A stretch of DNA of 62,410 nt from contig CAMDLH010000009.1 in assembly GCA_945901405.1 (NCBI GenBank), positions 1-62,410 of the forward strand, in the 5' to 3' direction. This stretch comes from Bordetella parapertussis. Its GTDB lineage: Bacteria; Pseudomonadota; Gammaproteobacteria; Burkholderiales; SG8-41. Shown here piece after piece: positions 25,916 through 34,638 of this stretch. The position numbers and the translations under genes were made by a program. The notes beneath the pieces were generated by a model, which saw only the letters and a program-made list of their open reading frames with translations, did no database searches and was not told where the DNA came from. Position 1 is the first letter of the stretch. The number at the start of each line of letters is the position of its first letter.

Positions 25916-26911
25916 ATGAGAATATCTGCGCGAAAATCTGGTTCAAAATATTTCGCCGCCGCGGCGTTGGCGGCGCTTGGATCGCTTGGCCTTATACCCG
26001 CGCTTGGCAACGCTCAAAACTACCCGGTAAGACCCGTGCGGGTGATCGTCATGAGCACGGCGAGCTCCGGCCCCGACATACTCGCGCGCCTGCTCAACCC
26101 TAAATTCGCCGAGGCGTTCGGCCAGCAACTGGTGATCGACAATCGTGCCGGCGCCAGCGGCATCATAGGTGCCGAGATCGGCGCCAAGGCCGCGCCCGAC
26201 GGCCACACGCTGACGATGGCGACATCGCAAGTGGTCATCGTGTCGGTGATGTACGAAAAACTGCCGTTCGATCTGCACAAGGATTTCGCGCCGATCAGCC
26301 TGCTGGGTTCCACACCCTTCATCTTCGTGTTGAATCCCTCGGTGCCGGCGTCCAACATCAAGGAATTCGTCGCGCTGCTCAAATCAAAGCCGGGACAGAT
26401 GCGTTATGGCTCCGGCGGCTCCGGCTCGCCGCCTCATCTGGCGGCCGAGCGCTTCAAATCGATGAGCGGCACCTCGATAGAACATGTGCCGTATAAAGGC
26501 GTCGCACCCGCGCTCACCGACACCATCAGCGGGCAATTGCAAATGACCATCTCGGTGGTGCCGATGATCATGCCGCACATCAAGGCCGGCCGCGTGCGCG
26601 CCATCGGAGTCACCAGCCTCGCGCGCACGCCTCTCGCGCCCGACCTGCCCACGGTCGCCGAATCGATACCGGGTTATGAAGTCACCGGCTGGTATGGAAT
26701 GCTTGCCCCGGCGAAAACACCCAAACCGCTCATCACGCGGCTTAACACCGAATTCGTCAAGGCGATGAAGTCGGCCGATATACAGGAGAAAATGACGGGC
26801 TTGGGCGCTGAAGCCAAGGGCACGTCGTCCGAAGAATTTAGTGCGTATATCCGAACGGAAACCGAAAAAATGCGCGCGGCGGTCAAGGCCTCGGGCGCTA
26901 AAATTGATTAG
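25916..26911 (+). CDS. Bug/TctC-family periplasmic receptor 4
   Basis: A receptor of 331 residues with a long Arg/Lys-rich n-region and a signal peptide ending at GNAQN. Loop 1 is atypical, VIVMSTASSGPDILAR, without the GG pair. A SGPD-like form is shared with the loop of receptor 3. GGCCATG gives the start after the GGAGGGGG ribosome site. It diverges from the ThDP gene across a 197-nt region and may be co-regulated with it, possibly binding the same acid class as receptor 3. A small conserved gene follows after 24 nt. Confidence 0.88.
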   Translation: MRISARKSGSKYFAAAALAALGSLGLIPALGNAQNYPVRPVRVIVMSTASSGPDILARLLNPKFAEAFGQQLVIDNRAGASGIIGAEIGAKAAPDGHTLTMATSQVVIVSVMYEKLPFDLHKDFAPISLLGSTPFIFVLNPSVPASNIKEFVALLKSKPGQMRYGSGGSGSPPHLAAERFKSMSGTSIEHVPYKGVAPALTDTISGQLQMTISVVPMIMPHIKAGRVRAIGVTSLARTPLAPDLPTVAESIPGYEVTGWYGMLAPAKTPKPLITRLNTEFVKAMKSADIQEKMTGLGAEAKGTSSEEFSAYIRTETEKMRAAVKASGAKID

Positions 26912-26935
26912 CGGTCAAACACAACGGAGAACAAC

Positions 26936-27328
26936 ATGGGACTGAACGAACGGCGCAAAATCAAGGAACTGCAGGACACCACCTTCCCCGAACGCGTAAA
27001 GGAAATCGAGGAAATCTGCGGCAAGGCGATTCAATATGAAGTCGATTGGGACAGCCTCGCCGATGACGCGCAGGGCCTGAACTTCATCGACAACCTGTCA
27101 TGCCACCGCCTGAACATGGCGCTGCGCGTGATCTGCCATGACGACATGGGCAAGCAGGCCGTGCGCGACGGCTTGAAACTGATCAAACTGAAAAACGTCA
27201 AGGATGCCGCGTCGATGAAAATAAGCTTCGAGGCCGGCGTGCTCGAAATGCATTGCGCCTACGCGCTGGGCACGAGCGGCATGCATCGCGATGACGCAAT
27301 ACGCGCGCTGCTGGAGCAGAAGTTGTAG
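26936..27328 (+). CDS. Small conserved cytosolic protein of unknown function
   Basis: A protein of 130 residues, rich in Lys/Glu, with no signal peptide or membrane segment. It starts MGLNERRKIKELQDTTFPER after ACGGAGAACAAC. A central LNFIDNLSCHRLNMALRVIC and a C-terminal MHRDDAIRALLEQKL suggest an all-alpha or alpha/beta fold. I do not recognise the family. It lies 24 nt after a Bug gene and is probably co-transcribed with it. Confidence 0.65.
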   Translation: MGLNERRKIKELQDTTFPERVKEIEEICGKAIQYEVDWDSLADDAQGLNFIDNLSCHRLNMALRVICHDDMGKQAVRDGLKLIKLKNVKDAASMKISFEAGVLEMHCAYALGTSGMHRDDAIRALLEQKL

Positions 27329-27390
27329 ATTGGTTTTTGTGTGGCGTAGGCACGCTGCGCTTTGCCCACTCTTTCTCTCAAAATGTCGCC

Positions 27391-27413
27391 ATTACGTAAT
27401 TTTTACGTAATTT
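27391..27413. promoter_or_regulatory. Probable operator of the TacA-TacT genes
   Basis: A perfect 10-bp palindrome ATTACGTAAT is followed 12 bp on (start to start) by a second TTACGTAA. It is 63 nt before the antitoxin ATG. Two such boxes fit binding by a ribbon-helix-helix antitoxin that represses its own operon. Confidence 0.5.
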
Positions 27414-27475
27414 CTTGCTCTACCTACCCGCCCGAGACTAAGATAGCCGAACCATTCAATTCGGAATCTACCACC

Positions 27476-27757
27476 ATGCCTGCCAGCACCCCCGCCTACG
27501 AGCGCATCGATCTGCGTACCTCGCCTGAGATCAAGGCCTTGATTTCGCGTGCCGCCTCGACCACGGGAATGACAATCAGCGCGTTTTTGTTGGGAACCGC
27601 CCACGAGCGCGCGCAAAAAATACTCGCTGAAAAAGAACTGGTGACGCTCACGGCACGCGACTGGGCTGCGTTTACCAAGGCGTTGGAAAAAACCGAAAAA
27701 CCACGTCCGAAACTTGCCTCTGCGATGCAGCGTCACCGCGAGTGGCAGAAACGTTGA
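27476..27757 (+). CDS. DUF1778 (TacA-like) antitoxin
   Basis: A 93-residue protein: an N-terminal ribbon-helix-helix ERIDLRTSPEIKALISRAAS with SAFLLGTAHERAQKIL, then the toxin-wrapping tail with TARDWAAFTKALEK and PRPKLASAMQ. It should neutralise the downstream acetyltransferase and repress the operon. ATG 27476 begins MPASTPAYERIDLR, the typical start; an upstream frame start at 27362 would read through the operator. It overlaps the toxin gene by 16 nt. Confidence 0.88.
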   Translation: MPASTPAYERIDLRTSPEIKALISRAASTTGMTISAFLLGTAHERAQKILAEKELVTLTARDWAAFTKALEKTEKPRPKLASAMQRHREWQKR

Positions 27758-28254
27758 GTGCGATCGATGCGGTCAAGATCGAACCGCTGTCCAAGAACCA
27801 TGACCGTCGCGCCTTCACTTGCGGCGTCGAAGCGTTGGACACTTATCTCAAACGCTTTGCCCGCCAGCACGCCGACGCCAATATCAGCCGCACTTACGTC
27901 GCGGTGAGTGGCGCCACGGTCAGCGGCTTCTACAGCCTGGCAATGTCAGGCATACGCCGCGAAAATCTGCCTGAGAAGTATTCCAGCCGATATCCGAATT
28001 TTCCGCTTCCAGTCGCGAGATTGGCGCGCCTGGCCGTAGCGTTGAACGTTCAAGGACAAGGACTGGGCGAGCTACTCTTGGCAGACGCCTTGCAACGATG
28101 CCTGCAAATATCCGAATCGATAGGCATGCTTGGCGTCATCGTGGATGCCAAGGACGAACGCGCGCGCGGATGGTATGAACGCTACGAATTCGAACGCCTG
28201 CCTGATTCGCCACTGACGCTTGGGCTGCCCTCGGCGGCAATTCCCAAAGCCTGA
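27742..28254 (+). CDS. GNAT-family toxin, TacT-like
   Basis: A GTG-started GNAT acetyltransferase of 170 residues. TacT-type enzymes acetylate the amino group of charged tRNA and stop translation. Visible marks are HDRRAFTCGVEALDTYLKRFA, the CoA pocket LAVALNVQGQGLGELLLADAL and the C-terminal GWYERYEFERLPDSPLTL with the conserved Tyr. The 16-nt overlap with the DUF1778 gene is standard for the type II pair. No sign of truncation. It neighbours a convergent SDR gene with a 3-nt gap. Confidence 0.88.
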   Translation: MAETLSAIDAVKIEPLSKNHDRRAFTCGVEALDTYLKRFARQHADANISRTYVAVSGATVSGFYSLAMSGIRRENLPEKYSSRYPNFPLPVARLARLAVALNVQGQGLGELLLADALQRCLQISESIGMLGVIVDAKDERARGWYERYEFERLPDSPLTLGLPSAAIPKA

Positions 28255-28257
28255 AGC

Positions 28258-29070
28258 TCAATCCTCCCCGGCATAAACCTTAAGATAAGAAGACCGCCCG
28301 CCGTCGGCGGCAATCGTAGTCCCAGTCAACATCCGCGACTCATCCGACGCCAGAAACAAAACTATCGCCGCGATGTCCTCCGGGTTGCCGACGGAAAACG
28401 GATACAACTTCTGCACCACCATGCGTTCCTTCGCGGCGGCGCTGGGCTTTTCAGAAAGCATCCATTCCTTGTTTTCGTAGCGCTTGATGTGGCGTTCGGT
28501 GCGTATGCTGCCGGGGCCTACCGCGTTGGCGCGAATGTTGTATTGCACGTATTGCGCGGCGAGTGTTTTGGTGAATGACATGATGCCGCCTTTCGCCGCC
28601 GCGTACGCCGGGCGGTAGAGGCCGGTCATGCCCACCATCGAGGAGAAGTTGACAATGGAGCCGCCGCCCGCCTTGATCAGATGCGGTATGCCGTGCCTGC
28701 ACACGAGAAACGGATGCAGCAGGTTGAGATTGATCGTGCGCTGCCAGACTTCCATGCTCATCTCGTGCACGGGCACGTCTTCGAGCACGGAGCCGCCGGC
28801 GCAATTCACCAGCACGTTGAGCTTGCCGAATTTCGCCACCGCAGTGTCTATCGCCTGCTTGACGGCGGCGTCCTGCGTGACGTCGGCTTGTATGAAAATC
28901 ACCTCGCCGCCGGCGTCCCTGATGTCTTGCTCGGCACGCTTGCCGACCTCGGCATTGATATCAACTATCGCGACCGCAGCACCCTCTTTCACGAATTGCA
29001 GTGCGCTTGCTTTCGCGATGCCCGCTCCACCGCCGGTGAGGAATGCTACTTTTCCATCGAGTCTGCCCAT
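28258..29070 (-). CDS. Short-chain dehydrogenase/reductase
   Basis: The 270-residue SDR has the NAD(P) loop TGGGAGIAKA near residue 12 (TGxxxGIG variant with A), an acidic VDIN after the second strand favouring NAD, LVNCAGG, the catalytic Ser in VNFSSMVG, and YAAAKGG with the YxxxK pair. It would oxidise or reduce a secondary alcohol or ketone. The start ATGGGCAGACTCGATGG is preceded by AATAAAGGTGTACC. It is 75 nt downstream of a Bug gene on the same strand, so it may act on the imported compound. Confidence 0.9.
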   Translation of the reverse strand: MGRLDGKVAFLTGGGAGIAKASALQFVKEGAAVAIVDINAEVGKRAEQDIRDAGGEVIFIQADVTQDAAVKQAIDTAVAKFGKLNVLVNCAGGSVLEDVPVHEMSMEVWQRTINLNLLHPFLVCRHGIPHLIKAGGGSIVNFSSMVGMTGLYRPAYAAAKGGIMSFTKTLAAQYVQYNIRANAVGPGSIRTERHIKRYENKEWMLSEKPSAAAKERMVVQKLYPFSVGNPEDIAAIVLFLASDESRMLTGTTIAADGGRSSYLKVYAGED

Positions 29071-29144
29071 GGTACACCTTTATTAAATATCGTTTAAAAA
29101 CAAATACTTAAATCAACTCATCGTTCCAACACAGAGCCTGCCCG

Positions 29145-30122
29145 CTAACGCTGCACCTTAAGCCCCGCGGCCGCGACAACCTTCGCCCACTTCTGCAAGT
29201 CGTTCGCCATCGCCGCGCCGAATTCTTCTGGCGTGCCGGTGCGCGGCTCGGCGCCTTCGTTGGAGAGTTGCTTGCGTGTCGCGGGCACTTGCAGGTATTC
29301 GTTGATCTCGCGATTTAGCCGCGCAACCGCCGCCGCCGGAATCCCCGCGGGGCCGATCACGCCGTACCAGCCGCTAACTTCGTAACCCGCGATGCCGGCC
29401 TCGTGTATGGTCGGAATATCCGGCAGCGCGGTCGCGCGCTGCGCGGTGGTGACGCCAAGCGCCACCAGTTTGCCTGAACGTACATGCTGAACGGACGCCG
29501 GAATCGATGGAAACAAAAATTGAATGTGGCCGCCCATCAGATCCACCAGCGCCAGCGATTGGCCTTTGTAGGGCACATGCACGTAATCAACCTTGGCGAG
29601 CACTCTGAAAAGCTCGCCCGACATATGGCTGGGGGAAGCGACACCTGACGAACCGAAGCTCAGTTGCCCCGGCCGCGCGCGCGCAATGGCGGCAAACTGC
29701 TTGACCGTGCGCACCGGCAACGACGGATGCACCACCAGCACGTTCGGCACCAGCGCGACAATGGCTATTGGCGAGAAATCCTTGATCGGATCAAACGGCA
29801 GCTTGGCATACATCGACGCGTTGATGACAAAACCCTCTGGAATCATTTGAATGGTGTGGCCGTCGCGCGGTGATTTCGCCGTCAACTCGCCGCCGATAAT
29901 GTGGTTTGCACCTGGGCGGTTTTCCACGATCACCTGTTGCTTGAAAACTTCACCAAGCCGCGCGCCCACCGCACGCGCGAGTATGTCCGTGGCGCCACCG
30001 GGCGTGACACCGACGATCATGCGGATGGGTTTGGTGGGGAAGTCCTGTTGGGCGTACACGGTACTTGCCGTAAAAATCAGGCCTGCATGCACAAACCAAA
30101 ACGTGGTAAGTTTCAAATTCAT
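29145..30122 (-). CDS. Bug/TctC-family periplasmic receptor 5
   Basis: A receptor of 325 residues with a perfect GGAGGT six bases before ATG 30122; the in-frame start upstream is rejected. The signal peptide ends at VYAQQ. Loop 1 is of the G-type, MIVGVTPGGATDILAR. Then ENRPGANHIIGGE, PRDGHTIQM, and YEVSGWYGVIGPAGIP. PRDGH replaces the usual PDGY/H, adding a charge at the hinge. It precedes the SDR gene and follows a family C repeat, which separates it from the hydrolase operon. Confidence 0.9.
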   Translation of the reverse strand: MNLKLTTFWFVHAGLIFTASTVYAQQDFPTKPIRMIVGVTPGGATDILARAVGARLGEVFKQQVIVENRPGANHIIGGELTAKSPRDGHTIQMIPEGFVINASMYAKLPFDPIKDFSPIAIVALVPNVLVVHPSLPVRTVKQFAAIARARPGQLSFGSSGVASPSHMSGELFRVLAKVDYVHVPYKGQSLALVDLMGGHIQFLFPSIPASVQHVRSGKLVALGVTTAQRATALPDIPTIHEAGIAGYEVSGWYGVIGPAGIPAAAVARLNREINEYLQVPATRKQLSNEGAEPRTGTPEEFGAAMANDLQKWAKVVAAAGLKVQR

Positions 30123-30177
30123 GGATACCTCCAATTCCGTCGTTACTACCAAGGATACATCGCCACTTCAAACACCG

Positions 30178-30292
30178 TAGGATGGGTGCAACCCATCACA
30201 ACGAAACTTGGCTGTCCGGTCATTATCTAAATTGCTATTGCACTAACGGCGGGTTGTCCCGCCACGTTTATGATGGGTTTCACCCATCCTAC
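30178..30292. repeat. GATGGGT-type palindromic repeat, family C, complete copy
   Basis: The arms GTAGGATGGGTGCAACCCAT and ATGGGTTTCACCCATCCTAC are inverted copies; an internal hairpin GGCGGGTTGTCCCGCC lies at 30248-30263. It occupies the gap between a Bug gene and the hydrolase gene. Confidence 0.85.
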
Positions 30293-30320
30293 ATTTTGCA
30301 CCGCTTGCCAACCCACCCCT

Positions 30321-31034
30321 TCACAACCCCGCCACAAATGTCTCGATCAACGGATTGAGTTTGTCCGGGAATTCCGTCAACGGAAAATGCCCCACGCCCG
30401 GCAGTTTGATGTACTGCGAACCCGGCACGGCCTCGTGAATTTCTTTTTCGTATTCGGGCGGATTGCCGTGATCGTTCATCCCGCGCAGCAACAAGAGCTT
30501 CGGCTTCAGCGATGAAATTCGGTCGCGCACGTCAAACGCGTCTATGGTCATCAGGTCGTGATATTGCGACATCGGCCCCACCTTGCGGTGGCACTCCACC
30601 AGCCGCTCGCGCAGGCCCGGCTCGACAAACTGCATGGCGCGGCGCTGGAACGGTATCCATTCTTCTTCATACGCCTTGGGGTCTTTCGCCGCGCGCAGCC
30701 GCATCTCGTAGGTGTCGGGCGCGCGCACCTTGGGCCGCGCCGCCACCGTCATCACCACCAGGCCTTTCACTTCATCCGGATAATCCAGGCCGTATTGCAG
30801 CACGATCGATGCGCCCAGCGTGTAGCCCACCAGCACCAGGTCTTTCTTCATGTTTTGTGCCCACAACCAGCCTCGCACCCATTCGGTATAACGCACGACA
30901 TCCACACAGCGCTCGCCCTCCAGATGCCCTGGCAAGGTGGGCGCAACACTACCCGGAAAATGTTTCAACTGATGCACATAGGCGTCAACGCATGCGCCCG
31001 CGCCGGGGCCGTGGATGAAAACGAGTTGCGGCAT
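30321..31034 (-). CDS. Alpha/beta hydrolase with threonine at the nucleophile position
   Basis: A protein of 237 residues with the fold marks LVFIHGPGAGA (oxyanion strand-loop), VLVGYTLGAS at the nucleophile elbow, LLLRGMNDHG for the acid and LPGVGHFPLTEF for the catalytic His. The elbow reads G-Y-T-L-G where G-x-S-x-G is expected, so Thr replaces Ser. Such proteins may be weak hydrolases, lyases or non-catalytic. It has no signal peptide. It lies 112 nt after Bug 6 and follows the MFS gene in the same direction. Confidence 0.8.
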   Translation of the reverse strand: MPQLVFIHGPGAGACVDAYVHQLKHFPGSVAPTLPGHLEGERCVDVVRYTEWVRGWLWAQNMKKDLVLVGYTLGASIVLQYGLDYPDEVKGLVVMTVAARPKVRAPDTYEMRLRAAKDPKAYEEEWIPFQRRAMQFVEPGLRERLVECHRKVGPMSQYHDLMTIDAFDVRDRISSLKPKLLLLRGMNDHGNPPEYEKEIHEAVPGSQYIKLPGVGHFPLTEFPDKLNPLIETFVAGL

Positions 31035-31146
31035 GCGATTATTCCTTCAAGTTGACGGGATGAATTGGCGAAGCATAACGCGAGTCGCGCGTTGTTTGCA
31101 TGGTTGCGCGGCAAAATTTGAGCGCACGGCCATGTTCCCATGTGTT

Positions 31147-32130
31147 CTACTCCGCCTTCAACCCGGCCTGCTTGATCAGCCGGGCATTCTTGGCGATCTC
31201 ACTTTTGATCAACGCACCAAACTCTGCCGCGCTGCTGGTTTGCGCCTCCAGACCCTGTTTACCAAAGGACTCTTTCATCGCGGGCGTGTTGACCACCCTG
31301 CCGACGGCGCCATTGAGCCGCGCGACGATGTCTTTCGCCACGCCCGCCGGCGCGCTGATGCCATACCAGGTCGCGCTTTCATATCCGGCCAAGCCGGCCT
31401 CGTTCAATGTCGGCGTCGCGGGCAACAGCGCGGCACGTTTTGCGCTGGTCACCGCCAGCACCTTTAACTTGCCCGCATTCAACAACGGCAGCGCGGCGGA
31501 GACGCTGGGGTAACTCATGGCAACTTCACCCGATGCAGTGGCGACGACACTGTCCGCGGCGCCCTTGTACGGCACGTGCACGGTGTTGACCTTCGCCAGC
31601 AGATTAAAAAGCTCACCCGCGAGATGCGACGAGTTGCCGACGCCGGCCGATCCGTAACTCAGTTTGCGCGGATTGGACCAGGCCAGGGTTATCAGCTCGC
31701 GCACGTCGCGCACCGGCACCGACGGATGCACCACCAGCGCATATGCACCCGTGACGATCAGCGATACCGGCGAAGTATCACGTTCAAGGTCATAGGGTAA
31801 TTTTGCCCGCAGCGACACCTGTATTGTGTCGGCGCCGGTGATGAACGACAGCGTGTAACCATCCGGCGCCGAGGCGGCGAGCCTCGCCGTCGATATCGAT
31901 CCGCTCGCGCCGGGTACGTTCACCACGATGACCTGCTGGCCCAGTGCGTCCGTCAAGCGTTGCGCAACCGCTCGCGCGGTAAAGTCGGTGGCGCCGCCCG
32001 CGGTGTAGCCCACCAAAATGCGCAGCGGCTGATCAGGGTAATTCTGCGCAACCGCGATGGAGAAAGCGAGCGGCACGCACACCGCGCCGGGCGCCACCCT
32101 GCGACACATCCACCGCATGACCCCGCGCAT
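31147..32130 (-). CDS. Bug/TctC-family periplasmic receptor 6
   Basis: A receptor of 327 residues. AGGAAAGGA precedes ATG 32130. A long Arg-rich n-region (MRGVMRWMCRRVAPG) precedes a hydrophobic core ending SIAVAQ. Loop 1 is LVGYTAGGATDFTAR. It has VNVPGASGSISTARL in place of the usual RPGAGG-x-GTE block and APDGYTLSF. The Asn/Ser-rich loop is unlike its neighbours. It sits between an MFS transporter (31 nt upstream) and an alpha/beta hydrolase gene. Confidence 0.88.
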   Translation of the reverse strand: MRGVMRWMCRRVAPGAVCVPLAFSIAVAQNYPDQPLRILVGYTAGGATDFTARAVAQRLTDALGQQVIVVNVPGASGSISTARLAASAPDGYTLSFITGADTIQVSLRAKLPYDLERDTSPVSLIVTGAYALVVHPSVPVRDVRELITLAWSNPRKLSYGSAGVGNSSHLAGELFNLLAKVNTVHVPYKGAADSVVATASGEVAMSYPSVSAALPLLNAGKLKVLAVTSAKRAALLPATPTLNEAGLAGYESATWYGISAPAGVAKDIVARLNGAVGRVVNTPAMKESFGKQGLEAQTSSAAEFGALIKSEIAKNARLIKQAGLKAE

Positions 32131-32161
32131 AACGTCCTTTCCTGTGTGGCGCAAAATATCG

Positions 32162-33325
32162 TCAAGCCTTCGGCGATTGTTTTTCCGGCGCCTGCGTTCT
32201 GCGCTGCCAAAACCCGCCGGAAGCCAGTATGCTCGAATTAAACAGGAATACCGTCTTGAAGCCGAACGCCGTGCCCACGCTGCCGAAAAATACCGGTATC
32301 ACCACGTGCGTGACGCTGCGCAGCGTCTTGTAGAGGCCAATGGCTTCCGCCACGCGCCCCGCCGGCGCCAGCACATACAGCAGCGACATGATCATCGGCT
32401 GCGCGCAGCCCACGCCCAGGCCGAGCAGAAACGCGATCACCGCCAGCGCGTAGGCGTTCACAAAAAACGGCAGCAGCAGGTAGGCCAGCGCGGAGACGAA
32501 AATCGCCGCGGTGAGTATCGTCGCCTCGCGCAGCCGTTTCGCCAGAAACGGAATCAAGGCGCGAATCACGAACGCCGCCAGCGCCACCATGCCCAGCACC
32601 ATGCCGATGGCGGAGGCCGACAGCCCGACCGCGTGGCCGTACACCGGCATGTAGAACTGAAACAGATCCTGCGCCGAGCCGATGATGCCGCCGGCAATGA
32701 ACGTCGCGCGCAGCGCCGGTATGCGCCACAGATCCATCACGCTCAAATGGCCTTTCGATTCGTCCGCGGCGTGTTTAGCCGTCGCCGGCAACATGCGCGG
32801 GCGCCACAACAGCAGCGGTATCGGCGCCGCGACGAACGCCGCCAGCACCCAGAACACGCGTTGATGGCCGATGGCATCGATGAGTATGCCCGTGGTGAGC
32901 GGGCCGAGAAAATTAGCCACCGACCAGCCCATGGTGATCAGCGCGTAATTGCGCGTGCGATTTGCCGCGCCGCCGACACCGCCGACACGGGCCTCGAGCG
33001 GAATGCTGAATACCAGATGGCCCAGTCCATTGATAAACGCCAGCACGCACAACATCGCGACACTCTGCCATGCAAACGGCAGCAGGAATGCCGCCACCAT
33101 CAGCAGCGAACCCCAGATCATCGGCCGATGCGGCGATACACGGTCGGAAATCCTGCCGATGTAAATCGACAGAAACATCGGGCATATCGAATACAGCGCC
33201 ACGATCACGCCCACCATGAGCTGGCTCGCACCCAGCTCCAGCGCGTAGAGCGACACCGCGACGCGGCTGCCGCCGAAGCCGATCTGGCTCAGCACGGACA
33301 CTAGCACTACAAGGTAAATCGTCAT
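32162..33325 (-). CDS. MFS transporter
   Basis: A protein of 387 residues with about 12 hydrophobic helices. The inter-helix 2/3 motif YIGRISDRVSPHRP is the MFS A-motif (GxxxDxxGxR variant). The half around 180-190 carries APIPLLLWRPRML, a cytosolic loop. ATG 33325 begins MTIYLVVLVSVLSQIGFG, the first helix, and is preferred over an upstream ATG (33430) that would add 35 non-membrane residues. It is first of a possible three-gene unit with Bug 6 and the hydrolase. Substrate unknown; export of an acid or uptake of the hydrolase substrate are both possible. Confidence 0.85.
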   Translation of the reverse strand: MTIYLVVLVSVLSQIGFGGSRVAVSLYALELGASQLMVGVIVALYSICPMFLSIYIGRISDRVSPHRPMIWGSLLMVAAFLLPFAWQSVAMLCVLAFINGLGHLVFSIPLEARVGGVGGAANRTRNYALITMGWSVANFLGPLTTGILIDAIGHQRVFWVLAAFVAAPIPLLLWRPRMLPATAKHAADESKGHLSVMDLWRIPALRATFIAGGIIGSAQDLFQFYMPVYGHAVGLSASAIGMVLGMVALAAFVIRALIPFLAKRLREATILTAAIFVSALAYLLLPFFVNAYALAVIAFLLGLGVGCAQPMIMSLLYVLAPAGRVAEAIGLYKTLRSVTHVVIPVFFGSVGTAFGFKTVFLFNSSILASGGFWQRRTQAPEKQSPKA

Positions 33326-33465
33326 GCGCGGGCGCTGGTTTGAAATTTGCGTTATCGATGTTATCACCAGCCCGCGTGCAACCGGCGCATTGGTTGTATC
33401 TTGACAGGCGTGTGATTGATAATGCGCCATTCACACAATAATTGAACGTTCACCGGAGGATCACT

Positions 33466-34440
33466 TTGAAATCGTTCCATCTTTTGAAGCGCCTGAGCGC
33501 GCTGCCAGCCCTTGCAATGCTGTTCGCCGCCTTGCCCGCGCTGGCGCAAACCTATCCCACCAAGCCGGTGCGCGTGATCATCGGATTTGCGCCGGGTGGG
33601 GCCACCGACATCATCGCGCGCATGATGTCGCCGCGGCTCACCGCGGCGATGGGGCAATCGTTCATCGTGGAAAACCGCGCCGGCGCGGATAGCGTGATTG
33701 CATCCGAACTTGTGGCGCGCGCCGACCCTGACGGGCACGTGATTTATTTCATCTCCAGCGCGCACACGGTTAACCCCAGCCTCTACAAGAACGCGAAATT
33801 CGACGCCAACAAGGATTTCAGCGCAATCACCATGGTGGGCGATGTGCCCAGCGTCATCGTCGTGCATCCGGCGTTGCCGGTGAAAACCATGCGCGAATTC
33901 GTCGATCTGGCGAAGCGCCGCAAGGGCGAACTGCATTTTGCCTCGAGCGCCAGCATCACGTTTCTCGGCACGGCGCTGCTCAACAAGATGGCCGGTATCG
34001 ACACCGTGCGCCTCGCCTACAAGGGCGCGGGCCCGGCGATGATCGCGCTGGTGTCGGGCGAGGCGCAGTTCATGTTGACCGGCATCGGCCCGGTATATCC
34101 GCACATTCAGGGTGGCAAGGTGCGCCCGATCGCGGTGAGCGTGATGAAACGCTCGCCCATGCTGCCCGATGTGCCCACGGTGCACGAATCAGCCGTGCCC
34201 GGCTATGTATCGAGCGTTTGGTATGCCGCACTCGCACCCGCGCGCGTGCCACGCCCGATCATCGACCGGCTCAACGCCGAAATGCGCAAGGCGATGGCGG
34301 AGCCCGAAATCAAGGCCGGGCTGGTGGCGCAGGCCATCGAACTGCAACCTTCCACGCCCGAAGAACTGCAAGCCTATATGCGCAGCGAAACCGAGAAATG
34401 GGCGAAGGTGGTCAAGGAGTCGGGCGCGAAAATCGAGTGA
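33466..34440 (+). CDS. Bug/TctC-family periplasmic receptor 7
   Basis: A receptor of 324 residues with a TTG start at 33466, preceded by CCGGAGG at the right distance; no ATG fits. The signal peptide ends PALAQT. Loop 1 is IIGFAPGGATDIIAR. It continues ENRAGADSVIASE, DPDGHVIYF, HPALPVKTMREFV and ends ESGAKIE. Its promoter region is shared with the divergent MFS gene (about 140 nt). It stands alone on its strand before a family A repeat. Confidence 0.9.
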   Translation: MKSFHLLKRLSALPALAMLFAALPALAQTYPTKPVRVIIGFAPGGATDIIARMMSPRLTAAMGQSFIVENRAGADSVIASELVARADPDGHVIYFISSAHTVNPSLYKNAKFDANKDFSAITMVGDVPSVIVVHPALPVKTMREFVDLAKRRKGELHFASSASITFLGTALLNKMAGIDTVRLAYKGAGPAMIALVSGEAQFMLTGIGPVYPHIQGGKVRPIAVSVMKRSPMLPDVPTVHESAVPGYVSSVWYAALAPARVPRPIIDRLNAEMRKAMAEPEIKAGLVAQAIELQPSTPEELQAYMRSETEKWAKVVKESGAKIE

Positions 34441-34493
34441 GCGGAGTTCAGCCCCAGTTAACAAATATCGGCCATCGGCAACACTAAATCACT

Positions 34494-34600
34494 GTCGTTC
34501 CCGCGCAGAGCCTGTCCTCGAATGCTTTAATCGGGGACGGGAACCCATGCGTTGTCACCTATGGCACTGTGTTATGGGTTCCCGCCTGCGCGGGAACGAC
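34494..34600. repeat. Palindromic intergenic repeat, family A, copy 4 (with insert)
   Basis: The left arm GTCGTTCCCGCGCAG is interrupted by about 30 bases (AGCCTGTCCTCGAATGCTTT and more), then GGGAACCCATGCGTTGTCAC, the core GGCACTGTGTTATGG and the right arm CCCGCCTGCGCGGGAACGAC. It lies between convergent Bug genes and could serve as a bidirectional terminator. Confidence 0.75.
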
Positions 34601-34638
34601 AGTGCCGGTAATGCAGTTTACTGCTCACCATTCACCGC

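Noticed and set aside
32057-33304. Plus-strand open frame of about 415 codons opposite the MFS gene
   Set aside because: It is a shadow frame with extreme Arg/His/Gln composition. The MFS reading has a proper series of membrane helices.
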